Below, one piece after another: positions 33,851 through 44,947 of a DNA stretch of 64,000 nt. The DNA is from Pseudophaeomoniella oleicola (taxonomy: Eukaryota; Ascomycota; Eurotiomycetes; Phaeomoniellales; Phaeomoniellaceae). The stretch spans positions 1 through 64,000 of the forward strand of contig QWDQ01000082.1 of the NCBI GenBank assembly GCA_003868215.1, given 5' to 3'. The position numbers were made by a program, and so were the translations under genes. Within the stretch, counting starts at the first letter, position 1. Each line of letters opens with the position of its first letter. The notes under the pieces are model-generated. The model was not told where the DNA came from. It made no database searches and worked only from the letters and a program-made list of their open reading frames with translations.

Positions 33851-34842
33851 GAGTTGACGAGGTCTAGATGGCGTAGATTTCCCGGAATATACTACGATAC
33901 AAATGGACGGGGTATGTCCTATCTTATACTCTGTGATGAGGATGTTGGTGATTTACATAGTACTTCTATGTCCTTCCGCAGTGTACTTTTGTAACGTAGT
34001 AGTAAGTTAAGGGTCCGGCGGCCGGGCCTTGGCTCATCCGATTAGGGGTCCCGAAGACCCCTAAATCTAATCGGGACCAGGCAAAACTCTTTACCTATTC
34101 TCAATTAAGAAAAGTCCTAAATCTCACCACATCTTACATCATGATGCACAGCCATACATAAGGCACACAGTAGTAATTAGACAATTGAACCCTTCATGAG
34201 AGACAACTACTTGATAGATATTGTACAGTTCTGTACATCAAACAGCCAGATACCAGGTTGTCGATATGTAGTAATAATCAGTGTTGCTATTGTTGATACC
34301 TAGTACGAGTAGAAGCTGGCAGAAACGTTCATATTTTGCCTGGATGGATGTTCATGGAAAGCGGGAGAATCCCTTCGAATCCCTGATCCTTCAGGCATGG
34401 AAGAGCTCCCAGATCCACTCGAAATTTCCAGCCTCACACCTTCGCTGCAATCTGCGCCCGCTTCACTGAACCTCCGATAACAAATACATATTCTGACACC
34501 GGCCTTTGGTCTGTTCATACTTTTTTGTTGTAGCTGTCGCTTTTCTTCAGTGTGAAAGCTGCTATTCACCCAGTCCTAGACATCTGCTGCACTTGTCACA
34601 GCTAATCTTCGTTTACACGTCTTTATTCGGTATTAGATCTCGTACCCCGCGACAGTGAGACCCTAGTCTTGTTCTTCTTTGCGCCCCGCTAGTTTTGACA
34701 TTGGTGAGCCTTTCTTACCACTGCCTGGTCATATTGATAGACCCCGCGGCGACGACATCATATTGACGGCGTGATTAGCATCAGACCATATCGCCATAGC
34801 GACCAGCGCTTACCAACACACTTTCTCTTTCACTCAGCCATC
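33851..34842. other. Intergenic with an imperfect hairpin
   Basis: 3' flank of PRP16 and promoter of the J-protein gene; it holds the palindromic segment listed next. No coding sequence is supported. Confidence 0.5.
34015..34074. repeat. GC-rich palindrome followed by an imperfect hairpin
   Basis: CCGGC-G-GCCGG (34015-34025) is followed by CCGATTAGGGGTC (34038-34050), a 5-base loop CCGAA, then GACCCCTAA and TCGG with a 6-base insertion in the right arm (34056-34074). It lies 165 bp after the PRP16 stop. It might be a foldback relic of a small element or a transcript hairpin; nothing decides between them. Confidence 0.6.
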
Positions 34843-36199
34843 ATGGTGAAAGATACAAAATTCTACGACATCCTAGGGGTACGTGGTCTGACAATTTTCT
34901 TTCTGCCGCAGTCTAGCTAACGGGACCTCCAGGTTGATCCCTCCGCCTCTGAAGCGCAGCTCAAGACGGCTTACAAGAAAGGCGCACTGAAACATCATCC
35001 AGGTATGGATGTCTTGTATTACGCGATATAAGACATGATGCCTAACATACTCGATAGATAAGAACCAACATAACCCCGAAGCGGCAGAAAAGTTCAAAGA
35101 ACTTTCCAAAGCCTATGAAGTCCTCTCAGATTCACAAAAGCGCCAGGTTTACGATCAATATGGTGAAGAAGGCTTGGAAGGTGCTGGTGCCGGTGGTGGT
35201 GGTATGAACGCTGAAGACCTTTTCGCTCAGTTCTTCGGCGGTGGCGGCGGTCCATTTGGCGGTATGTTCGGTGGTGGTGGTGGCATGAGAGATACTGGCC
35301 CGAAGAAAGCTCGCACTATCCACCACGTCCACAAGGTTTCACTCGAAGACATCTATCGTGGCAAAGTCTCAAAACTCGCTTTACAGAAGTCAGTCATATG
35401 CTCAACATGTGAAGGGAGAGGTGGCAAGGAAGGCGCCGTCAAATCATGCACAGGCTGCAATGGCACTGGTACAAAGACAATGATGCGTCAAATGGGTCCT
35501 ATGATTCAGAGATTTCAGACTGTCTGTCCAGACTGCCAGGGTGAGGGCGAAATCATTCGTGAGCGTGATCGCTGCAAGAAGTGTATGGGAAAGAAGACGA
35601 TCGTTGAACGAAAGGTTCTCCATGTCCACGTCGACCGTGGCGTCAAGAGTGGACACAAGATCGAATTCCGTGGTGAAGGTGATCAAATGCCTGGTGTTCT
35701 ACCTGGAGATGTTCAATTTGAAATCGAACAAAAACCACACCCACGCTTCCAACGCAAGGATGACGACTTGTTCTACCATGCCGAGATCGATCTTCTCACA
35801 GCGCTTGCAGGTGGCACTATTTACATCGAGCATCTTGACGAACGCTGGTTGACGGTCAACATCTTCCCTGGTGAAGTTATTCAGCCAGGTGCAATCAAGG
35901 TGATCAAAGGACAAGGTATGCCGTCTTTCAGACACCATGATTTCGGAAACCTCTACATCCAATTTGACGTCAAGTTCCCCGTCAAGGAGGATTTGAAGAA
36001 CTTGGAGCTTCTCGAGCAAGTCCTCCCTCCACGCATGCAGCAAGGCCAGCCTCCCCAGGATGCCATGGTCGAGGACTTTGATCTTGAAGAGGTCGACCCT
36101 CGTCAACAAGCACGTGCTCACGGGGCAGCCGGCATGGACGACGAAGATGAGGAGGGAATGCCACAAGGCGGTGAAAGAGTCCAGTGCGCATCACAGTAA
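34843..36199 (+). CDS. YDJ1: Ydj1/Mas5-type class A J-protein (Hsp40), farnesylated
   Basis: Three exons (34843-34878, 34933-35002, 35058-36199) encode 415 residues. The J-domain (about 5-70) carries HPD, whose Asp codon is split by the second intron. A Gly-rich linker ([18 protein letters not shown]) leads to the zinc-binding region with four CxxCxGxG-type repeats ([32 protein letters not shown]). Two C-terminal substrate-binding beta domains follow. The protein ends CASQ, a CaaX box identical to that of yeast Ydj1, predicting farnesylation and partial ER or membrane attachment. It stimulates cytosolic Hsp70 and binds unfolded clients. Introns are 54 and 55 bp. Confidence 0.96.
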
Positions 36200-38655
36200 A
36201 CAAAACGTCTTGCGTCATCTCTAGTGAGCTTTCTTGTTCCATCATGAAGGGTTTCTTCAACGTCATGAAGCGATGTCGATTATGAAAGTACCGCCAAAGG
36301 TACAATTCGCATTGAAAGGCGTTCTGGAGTCTGCGGCAACCCTGGGCACCTGGTTCTGAAAACGGTTACTGATCAGCTGGGCACTGTAAAGATCTCAGCC
36401 GAGTGGTTGGAGAGCCAGTTCAGCGGCTCCAACCGATTTCCGTCTTCGTGGACCATTGATTCGACGCGATTTCGATAGATCTGAATATTTCAAGCGACGG
36501 GGAACCTGCTCTACATAGTACATTAGACCGCAGGTATCCTGGTCGTTGATCAGTTCGAAGGGAGGACGGAAGGTGCAAGGCATGGAAGGGATCGGCGCAC
36601 AACCATGAATGTGTAGCACCATTTCCCTATTTTCATGACTGCTGATGGCAACATTTCTAGATCGAGCCAATGAATCAAATCTGTTTTTCAATCCTTTTCG
36701 GTCTTTTATGCTTTGCATGACAATTCGCATTCTTAATTATCTGATGGTCCATTTCCCATATGAAACATGTCACCTTCGATAAGCGGCTTAGTAAAATGTC
36801 GAAGTTTTCACGCCTGTCGACACGATAGACTCGAGGTTTTGGAAACAACGAGATTAGCCTGACCACCACTGATTTCAGCATGCATCTCTCTCGACAAACG
36901 TGCATCTGGAAGCCTTTCTCCTAGTGCAAAGCATATCACTGGACTATTTGAATTTTCTGAGTGCGGACCCCAGTGCAGATATCCTCCTCCTGTACGTATA
37001 CGTACTGTACCCCATGTAATCAGCAAGGTACTGTGATGTTGTGATCGTAAGGAGAAGATGAATCTATGTGAGGTGGCAATCACACATGGATTTAAATTTG
37101 ATATCGGTAACTTAAGGCTTGAAAGGCAGAAGACAAGATTACCATGTCTGGTTAGGTAGGTTGGTGGCTTCCTTGGAGCATGTGGGAAATATGGTTTGAA
37201 GGTCGGTCGGGTGAATACTACCGTTGTAGCATGGGGATGTACAGTATCATAGTAGATGGCTCGGTGACCAATCTGTGAAGTTGTTCGGGTGTACTGTCAG
37301 CCCTAGTTGCTCTCAGACAGAACACTTGGTCGTTTGTCTTCTATGGCAAGAGACTCAGCATGACATTGATATATAATTACTGTATTGTATCTTATCTTCA
37401 ACATCTGATTCTACTCTAATTACAGCAATCAATTGTTTGAGACTGACTTGACATGGTGGAGTTCTAACAAATGGACAAGTAACGTTAAATCCGGGATAAC
37501 ATGGTCGAATTCGTCATCGGCATTGACTTTCCTCATTTTGCAGTTTTGCGCTCAAAAGCGGAGAACGAAGAGGGAAAAAAATCGAAGTTGACAATGGCAC
37601 AAGTTCCGCCACGGATTGCGCCTTCTACCCGGTTTCTGATTGGTTGGTTGGCGAACCACAGCTAACTCCGTCCGTCACTCAGCGAACCCCGTCTGCCGCA
37701 GGAATGTATGTGAATACTCTGAAGCCTCACTCACAACAAGCGAAGGAGAAAGCAAAGAGAGAGAAAGATCCAAATGACTTGCATGTCAATAGTGATCGCA
37801 AGATATAGACAAGATGAATGGAATCGAATTGAATTGAAACTGGGGAAAGAGGGCAGATTAATAAGGTACGGTATGCATAATTACAACGTAAATAGTACAA
37901 CTACATCATTGTGGTCCGATGGGCGGAAAGAGCCCGCCAAGACCGCCATATGATCTATGCGTTATGAGTGCAAAGTCCCCAATCAGTACGTGGTAGGCCA
38001 CTCAACCCAGCGGAAACAGTTCGGCTTAATCTGCCTTGATCCTGGATTTGATGATGATTCGATTATATTACTACGTAGTATATCCTTACCTTTGGGAACC
38101 CGCCATCTTCTTGGTCGATATGCTCGATCTAGTTGCCGCTCCGAGATCGTGCGTTTCCTAGACTGGTGGAGTCCTTTTGCTAAGCTCCCTAAGACGACGC
38201 CATTGACGGGTGGTCGAGCCTCACAAGCTCTCTCCCTCCCACCTTCTGTTCCCATTGATCAAATTGTATAATTCTTTCGCTTCTTCGCATCATTTGCTGT
38301 TGCGCTTGGCTCTGCTTTTCTATTGGGATCTAGATCTGGCGTGATTGCTGGGAAGAGCGCTAATCCGTTCATATAATATCCTTGAAGACCACCCCCGGGT
38401 TTGTGAGACGGTTTATATACCTTCGAGCCATTACCCCGGTAGCAGATCAGGAACTGATTGACTCGTCCTTGATCTCAGTGGGTATCTCAGGATAACCAAA
38501 GGCCTCTGATATCCTCGCGACAGCTTCACTGTCTGTCTGAGGATTTGACGCCTGCGCTCGCCGGCCTCCATTCGGACGAAGCGTTTTACTTCCTATTCGT
38601 CATCACGGCGTCGACACTTTGATAGAAGACCTAATCCAGTCGGTCATCATCCAAG
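36200..38655. other. Long intergenic region, no recognisable gene
   Basis: About 2.5 kb between the J-protein and sulfate permease genes. Frames such as 36395-36730 (-), 36808-37083 (-) and 37957-38271 (+) show no domain. The right half is presumably the promoter of the permease gene; fungal sulfate permeases are usually sulfur-repressed through CYS3/MetR bZIP sites, which I could not locate by eye. Confidence 0.5.
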
Positions 38656-41193
38656 ATGTCCACATCGACCAAGGTCGGCCTTGGTTTGGCCAAAGTCCTC
38701 GGGATCAAACTCGACTATCGCAGAGATTCTGACCCCGTCACGCGAGGCGAATCTACCTTCTCCATTGAAACCGCCGAGACCTACGTCGAGGAGGAGCCAA
38801 GATCTTTGGACTGGATTCGCGAGACGGTACCGGGACCCCGTGACATCTGCGCATATCTGTACAGTCTGTTCCCATTCCTGCAGTGGATCACGAGATACAA
38901 TGCCCAATGGCTATTCGGAGATCTGGTCGCCGGTATCACGGTCGGCATCGTCGTCGTGCCGCAGGGTATGTCATACGCCAGACTGGCAGAACTGCCCGTC
39001 CAATTCGGATTGTACTCTTCGTTCATGGGAGTTCTCATTTACTGGTTCTTCGCGACCTCAAAGGATATCACGATTGGACCGGTCGCCGTCCTCTCGTCGG
39101 TCACAGGCGACGTAGTGCTCAAAGTCGTCGCAGCACACCCCGAATACAGAGATGATCCGCATGTCATCGCGTCCGCGCTCGCCATCATCGCAGGAGCTGT
39201 AGTTTGCTTCCTGGGGTTGGCACGCTTGGGGCGCATTGTCGACTTTATTTCTCTTACGTCCATCTCAGCCTTCATGACTGGCTCTGCCATCAACATTGCG
39301 GTCGGCCAGGTCCCAACTATGATGGGTATCACCGGATTCGATACAAGAGCTCCGACATACGAGGTCGTTATTAACATCCTCAAGCATTTGGGCCGCTCCA
39401 AACTCGACGCAGCGATGGGATTGACCGCTCTAGCGATGCTTTATATCATCAGAACTTCTTGCAACATGGCCGCTAAGAAGATTCCGCGTCATGCGAAACT
39501 CTTCTTCTTCTTATCAACCCTCCGGACATCTTTCGTCATGCTGCTTTACGTAATGATTTCATGGCTCGTCAATCGGCATCACCGGCACCACCCCAAGTTC
39601 AGGATCCTGAGGAGTGTACCCCGTGGATTCCAAAATGCCGCGGTGCCCACGATCAACACACCAATGATCAAAACCTTCGCTTCTGAATTACCATCAACCA
39701 TCATCGTTATGTTGATTGAGCACATTGCCATCTCCAAATCTTTCGGTCGGGTCAACAACTATACAATCAACCCCTCGCAAGAATTGGTCGCCATCGGCGT
39801 GACGAACCTACTTGCTCCTTTCTTGGGCGGTTACCCAGCGACCGGTTCCTTTTCCCGAACGGCTATTAAATCCAAGGCGGGTGTCAGGACCCCTTTCGCC
39901 GGTGTCATCACAGCCATTATTGTGTTGCTTGCCATCTATGCCCTCCCAGCAGTCTTCTTTTACATCCCGAACGCTACTATGTCAGCTGTCATTATTCACG
40001 CTGTCGGAGATTTAATCACACCGCCCAACACGCTTTATCAATTCTGGCGGGTATCGCCCATCGAAGTCTTCATCTTCTTTGCTGGTGTCCTCGTCACGGT
40101 TTTCTCCACCATCGAAAATGGTATTTACACCACGATCTGCCTGTCAGCTGGTGTTCTGCTTTTCCGTCTTCTTTATGCCAGAGGTCGATTTTTGGGTCAA
40201 GTCCAAGTCCACTCTGTGATCGGCGATCATTTGCTCGCTGATCAACCGAAATCTGCGGAAGCTGGTCAGGATAGTCAGGATAGTCAGCCGACGCAACCAA
40301 GGCTCGCGGGTCTAGGCGGAGAGCAATTCGATTCGGATCGTGCTACCCGCAACATCTTCCTGCCAATTAACCACCGGGACGGTACCAACCCAGAAGTTGC
40401 AGTCAATCACCCATACCCCGGAATCTTCATATACCGCTTCAGTGAAGGATTCAACTACCCCAACGCCAATCCCTATTTCGACGACCTCACAGAAACCGTT
40501 TTCCGTGAATGCCGCCGCACAAACCCTGACTCCTATCCCCGACTCGGTGACCGACCATGGAATGACCCAGGCCCGCGCCGTGGAAAGGCAGCCAAAGATC
40601 GGTCCCATCTACCTACCCTCAAAGCCATCATTCTCGACTTCTCCTCGGTCAATAACGTCGATGTCACCTCGGTTCAGCATCTCATCGATGTTCGCAACCA
40701 ACTCGATCGTTTCACGGCTCCAGAAAAAGTCCAGTGGCATCTCGCCTGTATCAACAATCGCTGGACCAAACGAGCCCTGGCTTCAGCCGGTTTCGGTTAC
40801 CCTACACCGTACGATCCCACTTTGGAGTTCCATCGCTGGAAACCAATCTTCTCCGTTGCCGACCTTGGCGGTGCAGACTCTGCAGCAGCGGTCGCGGAAG
40901 CGTATGACAACCAACAACTGGCCAGACGTAATACGCATGATGCTGCTGAACGGGGTGATGCCATCGATTCGGAAGTCTCATCGGCAAGCGAAGGTCGCGA
41001 AGATGCAATCAAGTCGACCGGTCATTATCAAAAAGAATTAGGTCAGAGCAAGGCTTACGGAAGCTCAAAGATTGCTCCAGTCCACGGTCTTAATCGACCA
41101 TTGTTCCACACCGATCTCACGAGCGCGTTGCAAAGTGCTATCGCTAACGCCGAAGGGAGGGACGGGCTGGGGGCCAGAAAAGTGGTTGAATAA
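38656..41193 (+). CDS. SulP-family sulfate permease with STAS domain (CYS-14/SUL1-like)
   Basis: Intronless, 845 residues, ATG at 38656. The membrane domain (about 70-530) begins with QWLFGDLVAGITVGIVVVPQ and GMSYARLAELP, the SulP signature, and includes SKDITIGPVAVLSS, SRTAIKSKAGVRTPFAG and LLAIYALPAVFFYIPNA. A STAS domain in the C-terminal part contains LKAIILDFSSVNNVDVTSVQ and is needed for membrane targeting in the family. A His-rich loop (NRHHRHHPKF) separates two helices. Fungal members are plasma-membrane proton-sulfate symporters, the entry point of sulfur assimilation. A Ser/Asp/Gln-rich linker lies before the STAS domain and a polar tail follows it. Selenate, chromate or molybdate could also be carried. 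Confidence 0.94.
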   Translation: MSTSTKVGLGLAKVLGIKLDYRRDSDPVTRGESTFSIETAETYVEEEPRSLDWIRETVPGPRDICAYLYSLFPFLQWITRYNAQWLFGDLVAGITVGIVVVPQGMSYARLAELPVQFGLYSSFMGVLIYWFFATSKDITIGPVAVLSSVTGDVVLKVVAAHPEYRDDPHVIASALAIIAGAVVCFLGLARLGRIVDFISLTSISAFMTGSAINIAVGQVPTMMGITGFDTRAPTYEVVINILKHLGRSKLDAAMGLTALAMLYIIRTSCNMAAKKIPRHAKLFFFLSTLRTSFVMLLYVMISWLVNRHHRHHPKFRILRSVPRGFQNAAVPTINTPMIKTFASELPSTIIVMLIEHIAISKSFGRVNNYTINPSQELVAIGVTNLLAPFLGGYPATGSFSRTAIKSKAGVRTPFAGVITAIIVLLAIYALPAVFFYIPNATMSAVIIHAVGDLITPPNTLYQFWRVSPIEVFIFFAGVLVTVFSTIENGIYTTICLSAGVLLFRLLYARGRFLGQVQVHSVIGDHLLADQPKSAEAGQDSQDSQPTQPRLAGLGGEQFDSDRATRNIFLPINHRDGTNPEVAVNHPYPGIFIYRFSEGFNYPNANPYFDDLTETVFRECRRTNPDSYPRLGDRPWNDPGPRRGKAAKDRSHLPTLKAIILDFSSVNNVDVTSVQHLIDVRNQLDRFTAPEKVQWHLACINNRWTKRALASAGFGYPTPYDPTLEFHRWKPIFSVADLGGADSAAAVAEAYDNQQLARRNTHDAAERGDAIDSEVSSASEGREDAIKSTGHYQKELGQSKAYGSSKIAPVHGLNRPLFHTDLTSALQSAIANAEGRDGLGARKVVE

Positions 41194-42076
41194 AAGCGCA
41201 TTGTCAGTCATGAATTGAATCATGCAGGAGTTTTGGGTTTTTTGGCCCGGAATTGGCTACGTAGGCACGGATTCTCAATTGTTCACTCCTCGTGGTATTG
41301 GGTTGCTATGTTAGACATGAGAGACCCCTACGCATTATTTGATAGCATTATTTTTGGAGGGAGGGGGAAATGCATATATACCATTGTTCTGAATTGCTTC
41401 GTCCGAATCCGACAGAAGCGAGAAACAGAGTCGAGAAGAGGCAGATTTGTACCATATACCGAATGAGCATTTCGCATCTTCACCCTTCTCACATATCCCT
41501 TCGCTGACCGTATGTCACATTCATCTGTCCAGCCCTACTGTAACTGCGATTTTCCATGTGAGCATCTTGATACATCGATAGCTTTGATATTTCAGCAGGA
41601 AAGGGAAAGTCTTTGAAGTCTTTCTCAGCGTAAAGTCCATTATGAGAAGGCAAGATTCGTTTGTGGCTTCGGCTTATCTAGACCTACATCTCGAAAGACA
41701 TTTAAATATTTGGGTATCTGTGCATCTAGCTTATTACCATGCCTTTACTGAAACGATAGGTTGGCTGGGATAATACATTATGCATGTATTATAGACCACC
41801 AAAGAAGCGACCAATGATAAAGTATCGATTATATCTCCACAGACAGCAAGTCAGGTCACTCAGCAACCCCTCCTTCTCTCGACTCGGCTTCCGCCTTTTA
41901 TCTGACAGATGTTTGTAACACCATCACTCACCCCCTCCTATATCCTAGCCCATACTTTCAACCATTTTTCTATACAACAAGAAGAGAATCACTTCAATAC
42001 CTACTCGGAGATTCCATTGCTCCTAGCTAGCCGCATCTCTTCCGACCCCAGAGAAGAAAGATATCTGATACCGAAA
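41194..42076. other. Intergenic and leader of the Cys-rich peptide gene
   Basis: No separate gene. From 41909 an ATG-initiated frame runs without a stop into the Cys-rich peptide, so the peptide may be longer than called. The composition at 41870-42070 (C/T-rich, repeated CTCC) is more like a leader. Confidence 0.45.
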
Positions 42077-42235
42077 ATGGGCCATCCATCTTGTCCGAAA
42101 TGCGGTGTGGCGATAACGTCGGGTGGGAAGAGCTGTGGGAGTTGTGGCGCTGTGAGTTTTTTTCTCGATCTTATCTTGAGGCATGGCTGGTGGTTACTAA
42201 CGGAGGGTTTTACTGGATAGACTTGTCCGAAATGA
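42077..42235 (+). CDS. Tiny Cys-rich zinc-ribbon-like peptide (29 residues), split gene
   Basis: Two exons (42077-42151 and 42221-42235), separated by a 69-bp GT-AG intron with a TTACTAAC branch site, encode 29 residues: five cysteines arranged CPKCG, ten residues, CGSCG, then CPK and stop. The CxxC-x10-CxxC spacing could hold one zinc ion as a small ribbon, or bind copper like a minimal metallothionein. The splice joins GCT to ACT TGT CCG AAA TGA, adding the last Cys. A good branch site and donor argue that this is a real spliced gene. An in-frame ATG at 41909 would add 56 residues of non-conserved-looking sequence; I prefer the short form. No function is known to me. Confidence 0.6.
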
Positions 42236-43192
42236 AATGGAACAGTTAGCTTGGGATGGGTTGTTGACGACCGATGGATGGAGTGTCTTCACGTGGTATT
42301 TGAGGTGATACAAGAAGGCCTGGCAGAACTTTATGATGATCTTTTACGATTTCGACGACGATGATGGCGACGACGAAACGATGTTACCGTGAAGTACTTT
42401 GGTTGGCGAGGAGTGGGGGGAACTCAACTCAGCGTGCTCACCAGCTCTACACAGAGACGAACAGATATGGGAATGATGGCTGGATTTCAACTCAAATCTT
42501 TTCAACCAGAAGAAATATTCATGCTACACAAGTTTTAATGCTGAACTTCTTTTCGAACCTCAAAGGACTTCCTTCCAGTTCCCCAGTCCCGATGAACAAT
42601 TCCCTATAAATCCTTGAATCATGAAACAGGCCCCAGTTGGATCATTTGGATATTTCTGTCTTTCCATATAGCCGGTCCCTTGTAGATATTGAGCACACAG
42701 TGTGCGTCGACACAGCTTGGGTTGAGATGATAGATGGGCCCAGTTCGAAATATGTAGTCAAGCAGAGCTGAGAGCATGCATACTAGAGCTTTGGGGGAAC
42801 GTGGATAGTATTACCATGCAACTCCGCCGCCGTGCAGTAGAACCACTCGAACCACGCGCTGAATTATTACCTTTCCATCAGCTCTTAGTTTCTTGAAAGT
42901 GATTCACTAAAGTGATTGATGGAAGTGTTGACCATCAGAATGAGTCCAGGGATATAACGAATAGATACGCTAGTCCCAAAAAGGGTTTAATTGACTTGAC
43001 GCGGGGGAGAGCAAGACGCGCCACTTCGCGTTTCTCTATTTCTCGATTATTGTGACTTTCAAAATCGCCAGACTCGCAACCACAATCAAAACAGAAGCAT
43101 CTCTTAAACAGACTACATTTGCTTTTTCCAGCAAATTCTTCTTACTTCCTACGCTCTGTTTTTAGTTCATATCACAATCCTCGGTGTTCAAA
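42236..43192. other. Intergenic and PCNA promoter
   Basis: 3' flank of the Cys-rich peptide gene, then promoter of PCNA with ACGCG cores near 43000-43017 (GACGCGGG, AGACGCGCC) similar to MluI cell-cycle box cores. No gene is supported; the frame at 42361-42609 looks spurious. Confidence 0.5.
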
Positions 43193-44192
43193 AGTATGTA
43201 TTGTGTACAGCGCGTGAGTTCAAGGGGAAATTGCTAACATGTTGGATAGTGTTGGAAGCACGTCTCGAGCAGGCCGTGACCTTGAAGAAGGCATGTACAT
43301 CTGAATATAGGGCTATTACACAGGATAACTGACTGTGTTCGTTAGGTCGTCGATGCCATTAAAGATCTTGTCCAGGACTGCAACTTCGACTGCAATGACT
43401 CGGGCATCGCCCTTCAAGCTATGGACAACTCCCATGTCGCCCTCGTATCAATGATGTTGAAGGCCGAAGGTTTCTCGCCTTACCGATGCGATAGAAACAT
43501 CGCGCTTGGGATCAACCTCACATCGCTCACCAAGGTGCTCCGTGCCGCTCAAAACGAAGATATTCTCACCCTCAAGGCTGAAGATGGTGGCGACGCAGTC
43601 AACCTCGTCTTCGAGAGCAGTGAGACGGACAGAATAAGCGAATATGATATAAAGTTGATGGATATCGATCAAGAGCACTTGGGAATTCCGGATACTGAAT
43701 ATGCTGCTACCATCGAGATGCCCGCCATGGAATTCCAGCGCATCTGCCGAGATCTTATTGCTATGTCAGAGTCAGGTATGGGACACTATTCTACTTCATC
43801 ACGTACGCTCTTTCGCTAATCTTGTATAGTTGGCATCGAGGCCAGCAAGGACGGTGTCAAGTTCTCATGTCAAGGTGACATCGGTAGCGGAAGTGTGACC
43901 GTCCGCCAACATACAAATGTCGAGAAGCCTTCACAGGATGTCACGATAAATCTGTCGGAACCGGTCTCTCTCAACTTCTCCCTCAAGTACCTCGTCAACT
44001 TCTGCAAAGCCAGCGGGTTGTCTGAAAAGGTCAAGATCTGTCTATCTCAAGAAGTGCCTCTATTGGTTGAATACAGCCTTGGGAGTGGTTATCTGCGATT
44101 CTACTTGGCACCAAAGGTAGGCGCACATTGGCACAACAATCCACCAGTGATTGGGCTAACATGTATTGTCACAGATCGGAGACGACGAATAG
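43193..44192 (+). CDS. POL30: PCNA, DNA sliding clamp
   Basis: Five coding exons: a single base (43193), 43250-43290, 43346-43775, 43830-44116 and 44175-44192, total 258 residues. The start codon is split: A at 43193, then an intron (GTATGT donor, TGCTAAC branch, GATAG acceptor), then TG followed by [13 protein letters not shown]. Canonical PCNA sequence follows: [56 protein letters not shown], the interdomain loop around [15 protein letters not shown], and [20 protein letters not shown], continued by IGDDE. The second intron begins GC, not GT (AAG|GCATGT). The homotrimer encircles DNA and tethers polymerases and repair factors in the nucleus. No other splice choice gives the conserved N-terminus. 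Confidence 0.96.
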
Positions 44193-44947
44193 AGTGACAA
44201 CAATTTTTTAGGGCTAGTCATGGTCAGTAGATGTCAGATTGCTGTCTGATTATGAAAAGCTACGAGTACGCATGGATGGTACGGTACGATAATGGCAGGC
44301 TAGGTAAAATCACGATATGATGGGAGTAGGATTCTGCATGAGTGTCTCTGGGGTAGTAACGCAAAAGTGCGCCTATCCAGTGGAAGAATTTCTGAAAGGG
44401 CGTTAGACAGGAAATGTAAACACCCGGGACTTCTATCGATCGTGCTTTTCCAGGGTTAGAAACTGTCAATGATGATATCTTAGCGGAATCAATGATTATG
44501 TCTGAGGTGATATTGGAATCGAGTATTACGCCGAGAGTCCGGAGTATGAGTATGAGTATGATTATGATAACGAAGGTAAGGAATCCTATGGGCATTTTCT
44601 TTGTTCGGCGGACTCTACGTAGCACGCGGGGTCAATCAAATAATAAATAATTATTAATTATGATAAGCGTAGAAGATCTGGGTTAATTCCCGACCTTACG
44701 TAGGGCTCTCTCTGTCTCTTAAGTTACAAGGATCGGAAAATCCCAGATCTTACCCTTCGAGTCCCTGAGATTGATGACTCAACCCCACCAGATTTGATTC
44801 CCTACAACAACGAGAGGAAAGACATTGGCAGGCATAAAGGTCTTGCGACAAACAAAGCAAAGAGCCGGTGGGTTAGATTCGGAAGGGCCTTTTCAGGTCT
44901 TGGGATAGGATACATACAGCGCCTTTTTCTCAGGGAAATCTGCAAGA
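44193..44947. other. Intergenic
   Basis: 3' flank of PCNA and promoter of pyridoxal kinase. The minus-strand frame at 44260-44625 has a hydrophobic stretch but no start context or homology I recognise. Confidence 0.5.
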
